NCBI GenBank assembly: GCA_008973525.1
Contig: WACJ01000116.1
Location: 496,001-560,000 of the forward strand
Reading direction: 5' to 3'
DNA length: 64,000 bases
Source: Stenopsyche tienmushanensis
Lineage: Eukaryota > Arthropoda > Insecta > Trichoptera > Stenopsychidae
Shown here: piece after piece, positions 36,288 through 47,948 of the stretch
How the letters are laid out: every line of letters starts with the position of its first letter
How positions within the stretch are numbered: position 1 is the stretch's first letter
The notes under the pieces: generated by a model
What the model saw: only the letters and a program-made list of their open reading frames with translations
Databases searched by the model: none
What the model was told of the DNA's origin: nothing
Program-made: the position numbers and the translations under genes

Positions 36288-37373
36288 TAATGGAAACCGT
36301 ATCATCAAAAATTCAAATGATGATAAAAACATTTTTTTCTAATATCTCAAATGTGCGTCAGAAAGTAGATATGATTATTTCTGGTGGAAAGTAATATGTT
36401 ATTCTATATTCTTTAAATTTTTTATTGAAATGTTGTTTTTTGTATTTAAAAATATATATATTTATTGCTTATTTTTCAAATATTTTAATTGTTAAATCCT
36501 TATAGTTGATTTTATGCTAGATTTATACTTTAATTTAATTTCTGATATTTATCAATGATCTGTCGAGTATTTAAAATATATTTTATATGTCCAACTATAA
36601 AAATTATAATATGAGAGACGGCGATTAATATTTTGCACCCATTTCAACAAAGCTACTTTTTTGTATACAAGTAGTTTACATTAATTATTATTACGTAAAT
36701 ATCGTCTACTTTCAATGCAAGATGTTTAGGGCTTCGGTAGACGTGGCTGAAGTCATAGTGTGGAAACTTGATTGAAGTATTATAACTTTCAAAGCATTGC
36801 AATATTAAATATATATAATATTTATTTACAGATCTCTTGTTTATTTACAATATCAAAATAATAAAATGAGAATGATTCAGCTTTGTAGAAATAATTACAC
36901 ATAATGTCGCTGTCTCCCGTACTATTATACAGTATCCCTAATAATAAATTGAGTTCATTGAACAATATTATATTTAATCAAACATAATTGAATTAGTCAC
37001 GTAAGAAATACTATGATGCCGTCTTAAATCCTTAACTAGTCTTTTCTAACATAGAAGTTGGTTCATCTATTTTCCTAGCCGACTATAGTTTAATAAATTA
37101 CATCATACAACATTTACGAAAATATTTTTATAAAGCAGTCATCGGAAGCTATAAAAGTAAAAGATATTTATTTCATTCAATCAAGATGTCAGGTAATTTC
37201 TAGTGTAATTAAGAAATGTTTTTTTTAATCTTCGTATACTGATTTCAAAATTCAATTGTCGAAAAATGTAATTTATTTGTACATATCGTTTATATAAAAT
37301 ATAACACTATAATAAGAAGAAAGCATATGGTTTAGATTATTCAAAATCACTGTATTTGTATAATATTTATGTA
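36288..37373. other. TMEM19 3' flank
   Basis: AT-rich, with several AATAAA-type hexamers, so the polyadenylation site cannot be chosen. No further gene was recognised. Confidence 0.35.
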
Positions 37374-38301
37374 CAGTAGATCCGCTGTACGCTGACAACG
37401 TCTTCCTGTCTCCACGGCTGCAACGACCCTCTATCTTCCCCTGGAGTATTAATTGTAGAAGTGCATATTTCTTGTTGTGCATAACATGCTCAAAGTACTC
37501 TAACTTTCCTTTTTTGATCATAGTAAGCATTTCGGGTTGTTGGTTTAGTTGCGCCAGCACCTCTACATTTGTTTTCTGTTCCATCCAGGAGATTTTCAAC
37601 ACTCTTCTTTAAGTCCACATCTCAAAGACTTTTAGATGCTTTCACATTGTATTAGTAAGCATCCAGGCTTCCATTCCACACAGAATGCTGAACACATAGC
37701 AATTAAGTAATCTCAATTTATTTTTTATTTTTACGAAGGCTACCTTCGCATTCTCTATTCTGCAGCGAATTTCTGTGGTATTTTCATTTAAGTAACATCC
37801 AAGGTATTTGTAGCTCTGCACTCTCTCCATGATATCGTCTTCTATTTGTATCATTCCATTGATTTGGGGTTTTTATCGAAATCTAGCCACTTCGTTTCCT
37901 TAATGTTTAATTTCAGCCCCATTGATATACCGTGTGTGACGACTGCATTTAATAATCCTCGCAGATCGTGGAGGTTTGTGGCCAATAACACAGTATCATC
38001 CGCATCTTATATTATCGATGGTATTCCCGTTTATTATTATGCATCAGCCTCTCGACGGCTTCCTCAATAATATCTTCGAAGTATTGATTGAATAACATTG
38101 GAGAGAGTACACAACCCTGTTGAACGCCTCTTAAATCTTGAATGCTTTATGATGTTTCATCATCGACTTACTAATTTACAAAAAGATTAATTATGATTTA
38201 TGTGGTCATTTTTTACATTGACAAAACTTTACCATACACATGTACTAGATTCGTATTGGGATGTCGAATTACAGGGCGTCGGATTACCGCGGGTCTACTA
38301 A
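37374..38301 (-). mobile_element. LINE RT fragment enclosed by pogo-like ends
   Basis: The right-hand side (38200-38301), inverted, matches about 100 bp of the pogo-like left ends at 3302 and 14025 (GTAGACCCGCGGTAATCCGA, then TTTTGTCAATGTAAAAAATG). The left side at 37374 has CAGTAGATCCGC. Between them lies minus-strand LINE RT. About 38130-38000 has QQGCVLSPMLFNQYFEDI-like residues, 37854-37642 has VQSYKYLGCYLNENTTEIRC, and 37602-37400 has LAQLNQQPEMLTMIKKGKLE and KYALLQLILQGKIEGR. Stops break the frame. Confidence 0.7.
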
Positions 38302-39190
38302 AGTTTATTTGTTGTGATTAATTTTAAATAAATTTATTGTACGTTTTGCAATTTTATTGTTAGAAATCATGAACAAAATGAAATTTTTATTAATAAAAAA
38401 TTTAAAACAAAAAATAGTTTTACTCTACTTCTAATATACCTTTAAATTATCAATAATGAATTTGTCATAAGTCATATAACAATAACTAAAGATATTTAAT
38501 TTTAGGTTGTAACGGTGAGGGATTTTCCTTTAAAAGGTTACAGTGTGAAGGTTATTTAGACTATTTTTATGTCAGCGGGTGCCATGAGGACGGGGTTTCG
38601 ATTGTACAGCATCAGATAACATCAATATGATAGGAACTTGGCTGAATAACAGATTTCTCTATTAATCTATTGTCCATATGTATTTATTTATTTTTAACGT
38701 GCCATGTCCAACCCATTGGACATAGGCGATCTCCATAGGAGATCTTTATTAGGAAAAGGATTTAATATGGTGGTGAAAAGGATTTAATTCAATCTGGATT
38801 TGAACCAGAAATAGTTAATGGAAAACATGTTTTTATAATAAAACAGAGCTTATTCTTGCTGAAAACAATATTTTAACGGTCATTTGTATTTTTATATTCA
38901 ATAAATATGTACATTTGGTTGATCTGAATACATTTTTACTTTTTTTTTTACAAAATTTACCATTTAAAAATATTCCCCTCCCATTTCCTATATAGATGTT
39001 TTTAAATTAACACAATAAATCTACATTCTTATAAACAGAAATGTTTATTTAATCGACGATTGTTTGGTTCATGGCTATAATTTAATTTAAATATCAACGA
39101 CTCAATCATATAAATACATGTTTTATATTTGCTGGAATAAAATCTTTTATTGATGGGTTATTATAAATTTAATAATTGTTTTGTTGCATA
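38302..39190. other. AT-rich intergenic stretch
   Basis: No gene was recognised. A short block near 38699-38745 (CCATTGGACATAGGCGATCT) looks like a dispersed-repeat fragment. Confidence 0.3.
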
Positions 39191-39191
39191 C

Positions 39192-39693
39192 GACGGGGGC
39201 GCCGCGCTTCGCGAGCCCCCAACGCAGCACCAACGCCGCTGCCGCCGCGGCTGCCAACCGCCGCGGCGTATCTCGGACGGCCCAGACGGCCGCGCCGCGG
39301 GCGCAAAGCGCCGGCCGCCGGAGCCCGAACAGCGGCGGACGCGCCCCCTAACTAGGCGAGGGGGCGCAGAGTTCTTTTATCCGGTGGATCGACGACGGCT
39401 GTCAGGCTGTCGAGCGGCGACGAGGGGAATACTCCATGACGGGATACGGGGATAATGAATCAAAGTCTTCGGTTATTAAACGACCTCGAAGATTGCGAGG
39501 CACGTGGCCTCCATGCGGGGCGATGCGTGCGGGCCAAAATGTCCGACGACCGCCTCCCAAGGCTACAACAACGTTAAGACTTTTTGGTTGCCCGCCTAAC
39601 GGTTAGTCCGCGGCGGGTCTTAAGAGCAAAAAGTATGGCCAGCTTAAGGCCGACCAAACTGTCGACGACAGAACATTTTGGTCCACGCAACAG
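39192..39693. other. GC-rich, hairpin-rich island of unknown nature
   Basis: About 500 bp of very GC-rich DNA sits abruptly in AT-rich sequence, ending about 375 bp before the SLC17 start codon. It holds several exact inverted repeats. GGGGGC/GCCCCC lies at 39195-39220, and GCGCCCCC (39341-39348) pairs with GGGGGCGC (39360-39367). ACTTTTTG (39579-39586) pairs with CAAAAAGT (39627-39634), enclosing CCCGCC/GGCGGG. An alternative pairing, TTAAGAC (39574-39580) with GTCTTAA (39617-39623), is also possible. Further on, GACCAAA...TTTTGGTC encloses CTGTCGACGACAG. It could be a CpG-island promoter, a structured RNA, or the GC-rich 5' end of a retroelement. I do not recognise it. Confidence 0.5.
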
Positions 39694-39926
39694 TTTATTA
39701 CAGTTATATTAATTTATTTATAGCACGAAAAAAATGTAAATTTTACCCAGATTATTTTTTTTTATATTTAATAAAGCGTATTATTTTTATTGCGTCCATT
39801 TTTAGCGTGAATATAGCCGATTTTTTTTTTAATTTTGTGGTTTTGGTCTTAAATAAAAAAATGGTGAGCATTAAAAAATCGAATTGTTTGACAGATCTTC
39901 GAAAACAGCTGACGCTAACAGGCGGT

Positions 39927-39934
39927 TGACGTCA
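39927..39934. promoter_or_regulatory. Palindromic CRE-like site upstream of the SLC17 gene
   Basis: A perfect TGACGTCA palindrome lies about 133 bp upstream of the SLC17 start codon, in a short stretch less AT-rich than its surroundings that probably holds the promoter or 5' UTR. This is the CREB/ATF consensus. Function is inferred from position only, and no TATA box was identified. Confidence 0.35.
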
Positions 39935-40067
39935 TCTCTATCCTTTGTTCACCTTTTCCGCGGATAGTTTTCGTCTTCAGAGGACTGACGCAATCAATTT
40001 TGTTTCCGAATGCAGAATTTTATGTCCCCTCAAAGACGATTTAGTTGTCAGTAAGCTTGTGTTCGCA

Positions 40068-43000
40068 ATGTCCACTACCATGATCGGTGGACCAATTTCT
40101 TCTGACCAGGAAACCGAAGAAGCTAGTGACGATCAAGCGTTGATATCCGAGACGGGTCAGTACTGGCATTTTTCACGTCTTTGCGTAAATAAATATAACC
40201 TAAAAGCATCATTGCGTATGTGTATAAACTAGCGGTAATTTGATAACATTGACAGATTAAAAATATTCTTATCAATAAGTTCTCTATTAAATATCACTAT
40301 AAAATTCGTTCTATGTTCTATATATCTTTTTTATAACGTAATAAAATAGGATCAGCCAAAAATGTAGTGAGATTGTTTCTAAAATGCTTCAAGCTTATAA
40401 TATTTTGCAGCTGATTGATTAGTTATCTTGCTTTTTAAAAAGATCATTTATCTGTTAAATAGACATGTTTTTAATATATATTTTTTAATAAAATTTTTTT
40501 GTAACACGCTAATTGGATGCATTCAAACAATGGATACTAATATTTATAATTTCAAGGCTTGTGGTTTTAAATCATCTATGTCATCTAATATATTTTTAAA
40601 TCATTAACTAAATTATAATTTAAACACTGACAAATAACGTGTTTATCTTTTTTTTCCAGTTTATGATACTCCACAATGCATCAAAGCACGAACGGTGCTT
40701 GGAATTATGGGCTTCTTCGGATTTGCAAATGTCTACGCAATGCGAGTTAATCTCTCAGTTGCCATTGTAGCAATGGTGAACGCTTCTGCAATTCCAGCCA
40801 TTGCAAATTCAACTATGGACGTTTGCCCAGTGGATCCTAGTAGTAATACTAGCTCATTACCGGTAATATGAAGTTACTTTAGCAAATGTGGTGTGCATTC
40901 ACATCTGTTGATATAAAAGGATCATTCAAATGCAACACCTACATGTCGGCACTGTATAATGTTTACATGTGACGTCTTTTCCAATGACATAAGTCGTTTT
41001 GTTTTGATAAACGGCAGTACAATTTCAACAATGGACAGGTTATACATTGCTACTGTCCCGTTAGGAATATAATTTTTTAAATGAGAGTTAAATTCAAACA
41101 AAATATTGAAAAAACCATTTCATCAGTACAATGTATTCTCTTTCAGTAGATGCAACCTTTTCCCATCTATTGAACATATTTTTAATTTCGGAAAATTAAA
41201 ATTTAATGGGTTTTGATATAAAATGTGTTTAAATTCCTTTTTTCACTTCTTCTATGTTTATTAATTTTTTTTCCCAATAAATAATGTTGCATTGATCTAA
41301 ATAAATAATAGTCGGAAGGAGCAAGGTCATTATCATGTTCCTAAAGAATTTGGCGGCAGTTGACTATACTTGACCTCTTCGTACTTAACGCCACTTTTAA
41401 ACTTTATAATTTCGAACAATAAGGCCCAATCCACACTATGGTGCCGGTAACAGTTCGATCTCGCTCTCGGTCTCAGTCCGGTCAAATATTCTCATACAAG
41501 AAACGGAATTGGAACGATCCGATAGTGTGAATACTCTGATTGTTTTTTATGCAAGAATATTTGATCGGACCGGGATCGGAGCGAGATCGAACCGTTACCG
41601 GCACCATAGTGTGGATCTGGCCTAAATCTCCCTCGTTATGGTTTGACCATATGGAAGGACTTCATGGTAGATTATCCCTCTGAAGTCCCACTATACATTT
41701 AAAAGGGCTATTTTTACTGTTAGATCTGGTCGAGGGATTGGTTTCTTTATCTACCCTTTGAAAACCATTGTCTTTTGCGTTTTTGATTTGAGTACAACTC
41801 CCACTTTTCATTTCCAGTCACAAGATAGTGTAAAAACAGTTGTTTCTTCTCTTTATCGATTAAATCATGATAAGTACTCGCGCACATCGACGTGATTGTA
41901 TCAGTAATGTCATGCGATATCCACACTCCCTGTTTTATGATCTTTCCTATTTTTTCAAGTAAGATTTAATCTTATTGTAATGTAAAATGCATCGAATAAG
42001 TATAAAAAACGGATATAAACCCCGGATGCTAAGCAACGATATATCGTCGATTGTGAAACTAATGAGGACTGTAAACATCTTGCTCACACGCTACCACATT
42101 TAAACAAGAGAAGACGATACCAAATAAACTTCCGTTCATCAAAGAACATCATAACCGCCAAAGGATTATTGTTGTATAAAATTTTCCTGTGCAGAAATCT
42201 TATGTAATACGTATTCGAATAATGATGTCATTAAAATGCATTTGTGGTCGTAAAAGAAAATAAACATGTATTGTAAAATATTTATCATTTGTTATCGCAT
42301 GAAACCGGAAACTATTAACAACTAATGTTGAAATATGAGCTGTAAATAAGGGTATGAAATTTGTACAATAGCAATTTGATTATCATTAATGAACGCCTAA
42401 ATGTAATTTTCATAGTTCTCAAAATTGTGTAAAAATATAGACTCATTTTTATGCAGGGGTCGGTTTAATCAATACTTACCCTTGTATCAGGCATCGCTTC
42501 TTTTTTTCACTGCGACATGGCATGTTCGAGTTTTATTTTCACATAACGATCCCGCAACAGCATCTCAACTACTCCAGCATGATCTCAACAACATACAAAA
42601 ATGGCTCAAGGAGTGAGCGAGCCTACCCATTTCACCAACAGAAAAGACGCATGTCTTCCTGTTTTACTAAGTTAAATATCTCGGCATGCACTTGGACAGA
42701 CGTTTAACATGGAAGACGCACATCAGCAAGAAGAGAAAGCAACTGGAAATCAAAATGAGAATGCTGTATTGGTTAATGGACCGACAATTGGAACTGCCCC
42801 TAGAAAATAAAACACTTAAATACAAAACCTATTTGGAGGTACGGAGTACAGCTCTGGGGTACCGCATCGACCTCCAATATTGACATTCTCTACAGTGAAA
42901 CAGGAGATTAAAAGTCATAGTCAATAATATAAACAAAGACTAAATACACACCTCAACCTGTTGAAGAGCTAATCAACCAAAACTCCGAGATCTCAGTTAT

Positions 43001-46000
43001 GCGTTATCGTGATTAGTTTTCCTAAAGTGAAATTACAGTCTCTCTCATACTGGTGGATGGCATGCCGAGGACTGTGATCCAAGTTTCCCCCAAAACATGT
43101 GTTAATATATCAACAGCTGTAGTATTTTCAGTACTAATGAATGTGGGATGTATTCAATGCTCTGTTTCTTATGTTAAAACACATAAAATTGTAGTGTGTC
43201 GTTTAGTAAATCTAAATTTTATTTAATCTTATTTAGAATCCTTCAGATTATGATTATTTATATATTATCATAATTAAAATAGGAAAAGCATTTTTTATTA
43301 TAAATTTTAATCTTTATCTTATCCTCTTCATGCATAACAATTTATCAGAAATACATTTAAAAAAGCAAATACACGTTGTTAAACCTATATTTTTTTATGA
43401 TATTCTTATGTGCATGATATTATTGTTTTCTTCGAGCCATATAAAATTGATTAAGACTGTAGTTGTGAAACGATTTAATAACGAAATATGAAAAACTGGG
43501 GATAAAACTTGAATTTTTTTTTTTAGAGAAACGGTGATTTCGACTGGGATGAAAAACAACAAGGCGTCATCTTAGGATCATTCTTTTATGGATATGTTTT
43601 GACGCAGGTAAATATTTGTTCGCTTTATCGATCATCTTTTATTCATTAAAAAATAATAATATCTTGTTAATTATTCATTTTTAAGGTTCCTGGTGGCCGT
43701 TTTGCTGAACTCTTTGGAGGAAAACTAGTATTTGGACTCGGTGTATTTTTTACGGCACTGTTTACACTCTTAAGTCCAGGTGCTGCATATTGGAATTACA
43801 CTATGTTTATTATAGTTCGCATTCTCGAAGGTGTTGCCGAAGGTGTTACTTTCCCAGCAATGCATGCTATGTTAGCACGTTGGATTCCACCGGAGGAGAG
43901 ATCCAAATTTGCAGCAATCGTTTATGCTGGTATTTTCTTTTCTGTGATTAAGTATGATATTTTAATTAAATCGAGTTATTAATATTTTTATTTTTCAGGT
44001 TCAAACTTTGGTTCTATTATCTCTTTTCCCCTTTCCGGTTGGCTTTGTACATTGGAATGGGGAGGAGGTTGGCCATTGTGTTTTTACATATTCGGAGGTT
44101 CCGGTATCATTTGGTTTATTGGTTGGATGTTCCTTGTGTATGATACTCCTCAAAATCATCCGAGAATTTGTCGAAAAGAATTAGAATATATTACAAGGGC
44201 CATAGGACCGAGTGTATGTTTTCATATCCTTCTTCAATGATTAAATATCGATTCATGTTACATATAATATTTTTATTATTGTAGATAGAGAAAAAATCTG
44301 GTCCGATACCTTGGTGCCATTTTATAAAGTGTCTGCCGTTATGGGCCATTCTTATAACACAATGTGGTGTATCTTGGCAGTTTTATACACAACTCACTGA
44401 ATTACCTACATACATGAATAATATTTTGCACATGGAATTACAAAAGGTAATAATTATTGTACATCTCTCTGTATATATCTTTAAATATATGCGTTTATTT
44501 TAATATTTCAATGCATTATAGTTATGGTTTATTTTATTTGTTTCTAAATTTTCAGAATGCTATGATTTCTGCAATGCCATATCTTACATCATGGTTTGCT
44601 GGTATATTAATAAGTATATTTGCTGATTGGCTAGTTGCTAAAAATTATATTACTAGATTGAATTCCTACAAATTATGGAACACGGTTGGTAAGTAATAAA
44701 TATGTTAAAAACTATTATTTATCTTAACAGATTATATAGTAATGAAATGATTTATTTGTAAATTCCTCTACTATTTTAGCAACAGTTATACCGTCCATTG
44801 GCTTATTGGGCGTGGCTTGGGTAGGATGCGATCAGCTTTCTGTACTTTTACTGCTTTCTACTACGGGTGCATTTACTGGTGCAGTATACGCAGGTAACTT
44901 TTTCATCTAATTTATTCAAATTGTTTACACTATTTTTGCTCATAAAATAGATTATTTTTTTATGATTAATTACATTTTATAACACAAAATTAGCATTAAC
45001 GCTGAAATAGTTTTTAAATGAATAGGAAAAAAAATCAATTCATCCTAGTGAAATTTTACCAAAACCGGTTAATATACGAGAGTGGTCCCAGAAGTACGTG
45101 GCAAGTATCTAACTTAATTAAAAATGCGTTCCACCGGATATTGACTGAAAATTTGGACACGAGAAAGCTGTGCATAAGACGGGTGTCGCGTTTATTCACA
45201 TTGGAAAAACAGCGCTGCGATGATGTTTCAATCAAGTGTTTGGCAAAGTTTTACAACAAAAAGGGCGAGTTTTTGTATCAATTCAAGATGAAACATGGGT
45301 CCATCACTTCACCCCTGAGACAAGTTGTTTATTGGTCCCACTTTTCGGGAGCATGCCAGCCCATTCTCAACTTTGAGTGGCCTCTTGCGCTCTGAGCGTG
45401 GAGGAGAAATTAGCTACATTTTGTAACTTAAAACTAAAAAACTAGCTAACCTAACATAAATAGTTTCCATGGATGGGGGAAAGTCTAGACTCGTTCGCGA
45501 ATTTATTTAGCGTGAGCCACCTAATTGTATTTGAAGGAGTTTCCGTGATTGTACAGATCATAGAAATGCCGCAAAAAGCCCTAAAAGAGGACAGAGTGGC
45601 CACAAGGTCTGTGTTTCCAACAGGTCCGCTTTTCAGACTGCTGATATGACGAATGAGCGCCTCACGATCGGACGCCATAACTGAACATGTCTATAGAACG
45701 ATTATGAACTCTCATTACAAAACGAAGTTATCCAAAGAAGACTGACCGGGTGGGTTGCTTTAATTTTACAATCGGTCGAAAATATTGTTGACTAGGAACG
45801 GCCCAATGTTTAAGAGATAACTAAGAAAAGAGTGATTTGAAAACTTAATATCTTCTAATATACAAAAATGAATCATTCTTTGTTCGTATGTAATGCACTG
45901 TCATACCGTTCATCAGATTGCAATAAAACTTTGTCCACTTATTGCCAAGGATTGCGTGAGTAACATAAGCCCCAGAGAAGGTGAAGACAGTTTCATTTAC

Positions 46001-46766
46001 AGACAAAATTATAGATTCAGTTTTTTGGGATGCGCGTTTCATCAAGACAATGCACCATTTAACACGTCCATTATCATGATGTTGCTTCCTCATGCACCCT
46101 ATTCGCTAGATTTAGCCCCCTTAAATTATATTCTTTTTCCAAACTTATACAAAATGGCTCAGTGGTAAAAGAATTGCCAAAAATGAAGAGGTGGAGTCGA
46201 CAGTTGATGACTATTTTGAGAACCTCCGATACTTCTAGGACTACTCTCGTAGTAAGATCAAAGGATCGTGGTTGAGTTTGATATAAATATTCATACAATC
46301 ATGAACTTTTATAAAGATTCATGATATTTTGTTTAAGACCTGTTTGATTACTTTGTAAACATTGTTGATAAATTCTTTTCAGGAAATCAAATGAATCACA
46401 TAACACTATCGCCTCAATACGCTGGAACAATGTACGGGATCACAAACGCAGCTGCTAATTTGTGCGGATTTCTAGCACCGTACGCCATTGGAGTTATTAT
46501 ACAAGGACAGGTAATTTATTACGGTTTACATTTTATTTTGCAGAATTCGATCAATATTATATTTCCTTTGTATTTTTTAGGAGACGTTAAGTCAATGGCG
46601 CGTAGTTTTTTATTTGGCCACCGCTGTCAACCTTGCTTGCAACCTTTTCTATTTAGCATTTGCCAGCGCAGAGGAAGAAAAGTGGTCAATTTTAGAATCG
46701 AGGGATTCGGACGATATATCTGGTAGCAGTCCTCTCCTGGACGATTCTAACGTTATAGAATCCTAG
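40068..46766 (+). CDS. SLC17 family anion transporter, sialin-like (10 exons, 517 aa)
   Basis: Major-facilitator transporter of the SLC17 (sialin / sodium-phosphate cotransporter-like) family, expected in lysosomal, vesicular or plasma membrane; the substrate cannot be assigned. Exons: 40068-40155, 40660-40862, 43527-43607, 43686-43929, 43999-44213, 44285-44446, 44556-44688, 44780-44893, 46383-46510, 46581-46766. Junctions are GT-AG and phase is kept throughout. Family motifs include GFANVYAMRVNLSVAIVAMV in the first helix, NGDFDWDEKQQGVILGSFFY, TQVPGGRFAELFGGK, RILEGVAEGVTFPAMHAM and GITNAAANLCGFLAP. N-glycosylation sequons (NAS, NST, NTS) lie in the first luminal loop. The N-terminus carries an acidic dileucine-type signal, DDQALI (residues 21-26), of the kind that sorts sialin to lysosomes, and SSPLLDD lies near the C-terminus. 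The start ATG opens an acidic cytosolic tail. Introns 2 and 8 hold transposon remnants. Confidence 0.94.
40920..42150 (-). pseudogene. mariner transposase relic in SLC17 intron 2, split by a MITE
   Basis: The minus strand reads VTGNEKWELYSNQKRKRQW at about 41820-41765, where the usual first catalytic Asp (GDE) is Asn, then traces of a MKSFHMVKP-like segment. After the MITE at 41423-41622 it resumes with LAPSDYYLFRSMQHYLLGKK at about 41335-41270 and a decayed C-terminus. The SETMAR-like motif order is kept, but there are many stops. Element boundaries are approximate, because no convincing TIR pair was found. Confidence 0.7.
41423..41622. mobile_element. Harbinger-like foldback MITE, nearly perfect palindrome
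   Basis: A 200-bp element whose halves are inverted copies. Left: GGCCCAATCCACACTATGGT, then GCCGGTAACAGTTCGATCTC. Right, inverted: GGCCAGATCCACACTATGGT, then GCCGGTAACGGTTCGATCTC. Flanked by TAA on both sides (41420-41422 and 41623-41625), the 3-bp duplication of PIF/Harbinger elements. Non-coding. It is inserted in the mariner relic. Confidence 0.8.
42480..42965 (+). pseudogene. Jockey-type LINE RT C-terminal fragment in SLC17 intron 2
   Basis: Plus-strand frames give DPATASQLLQHDLNNIQKWL, a shifted KYLGMHLDRRLTWKTHISKK, then RKQLEIKMRMLYWLMDRQLE, PLENKTLKYKTYLE and an ALGYRIDLQY-like end. This order (thumb region with YLGMHLD...LTWKTHI) is that of Jockey-clade reverse transcriptases. Frame shifts and stops are present. 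No poly-A tail or target duplication was identified. Confidence 0.85.
45076..45780 (+). mobile_element. Composite repeat copy E in SLC17 intron 8
   Basis: Mariner-type terminus CGAGAGTGGTCCCAGAAGTA, then a mariner transposase segment with HRILTENLDTRKLCIRRVSR, LFTLEKQRCDDVSIKCLAKF and QFKMKH (about 45123-45310). The linker is VVYWSHFSGACQP-coding DNA with GCGCTCTGAGCG. After it the LINE-like tail lies on the minus strand (45678-45530; MASDREALIRHISSLKSGPV, DLVATLSSFRAFCGI). The order is the same as copies C and D. Confidence 0.7.
45860..45960 (-). repeat. Dispersed GCAATCGGATGAACGGTATG family, fragment
   Basis: The inverse of the family core (CATACCGTTCATCAGATTGC, with AATAAAACTTTGTCCACTTA beyond) sits in SLC17 intron 8. 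It matches the copies at 59885-60115. Confidence 0.7.
46017..46275 (+). pseudogene. mariner transposase C-terminal fragment in SLC17 intron 8
   Basis: Encodes FHQDNAPFNTSIIMMLLPHA and PYSLDLAPLNYILFPNLYKM, where the third catalytic Asp of the usual PSD is Asn (PLN). Shifted traces of NEEVESTVDDYFENL follow, then a KIKGSWLSLI-like end. Family order is kept, but it is truncated and inactive. Confidence 0.75.
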
Positions 46767-47835
46767 CATCATCAGAGCAAGCTCAATTTGATCACATCGA
46801 GGCGAGCGTATATAGCTAATTTTACTATCTGGGGCTAAGTTATGTAAAAACTTAAAAAAAAAGATTTTGCATTTCTTAAAAACAGTCATTTCAGATTCAA
46901 TAGTAAGGACATTTCTTACTGATTAAAAATTATTTTTTAAATATTTGACATGCTAACTGATTAGTGCAATTTAAATTATTTAATGTGTAAGAAAAATAAG
47001 CAAGTAAACTCTGACTCTCGGACGACTCCACTATATATTTCTAAAGATTTTATTTATGATAGAGTTATATGAATACGCACAAATGTATTTCCATTTAAGA
47101 GATCAAATTATCTACAAGGATTACTGCTGAATGGGTTACTTGTTTAGCACACGAAACTATTACGGTTCTATTTAAATATTTAATGTTGTAGGACTATACA
47201 TAGCAAAGATTCATTATAATGCAAATGAGATATTAGATTATCGACGGGAAATTAACAACAATATAAATATTAAACTATTGATGAAATTCAGCTACATACG
47301 ACAGTAAAAACACTGTTGTGTTGTCAATAAATGTAATCTCATCATATCATTTGATTTAAAAAATGATATTTTTATAATAGTATTTTTAACTTGAAAATAA
47401 ATACATTTTGCAGTTCTCTGTGCTTGAAATGCACAGACAATTGTATAGACGATGGAGATTGATTGCCTTATCGTTCATAGTTTAGATTTTTCAAATATAT
47501 AATATATCATCGTGATTCCCTAAATTGTTTTTCCGTTTTGATTTTATAAAATCGTAATACGTATTCGTATTAAATATTGAAGGTACCGCATTTTTAGATT
47601 AAATTGTTTTATGTGATTAATTTGAAAGAGATGGATAATCTGTATGCATCTTTTATTTGTATGATCAACGTCAAACGAATTCATTCCATTTGAGAGTTTT
47701 GTCATTCCACACAAATACGTGTGTGTGTATATATATTTTTTAAAGAGTTATATCAAAAATATGCTTCCGTCCATTTATTGATAATTAATACATTAATCAG
47801 TTTAATCGTAAATATGAGTTAAATGTGTGTAAATA
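46767..47835. other. SLC17 3' UTR and flank
   Basis: AT-rich. Candidate AATAAA hexamers lie at 47326-47331 and 47397-47402. A TG/TA-rich microsatellite lies near 47718-47740. No other gene was recognised. Confidence 0.35.
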
Positions 47836-47948
47836 TTAACTCTTTACGGTCTGTACCTGCGTCTATTTTAACAAACATAACACACGAGCAAAATTTTAGC
47901 TTATTCTGTTATCATGTGAAAACACAGATACGTACCATAAAGACTTAA
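47836..47948. mobile_element. Short piggyBac-like MITE
   Basis: TTAA at both ends. Inverted termini TTAACTCTTTACGGTCTGTA (left) and, inverted, TTAAGTCTTTATGGTACGTA (right). About 113 bp, non-coding. Confidence 0.55.

Noticed and set aside
38780..38860. Possible tRNA because of a GGATTTGAACC (inverted B-box-like) sequence
   Set aside because: No matching A box, acceptor stem or anticodon arm could be found on either strand.
39150..39455. Plus-strand open frame of about 100 codons across the GC-rich island
   Set aside because: Arg/Pro-rich composition follows from GC content, it starts in AT-rich flank, and it matches no known domain. It is treated as fortuitous.
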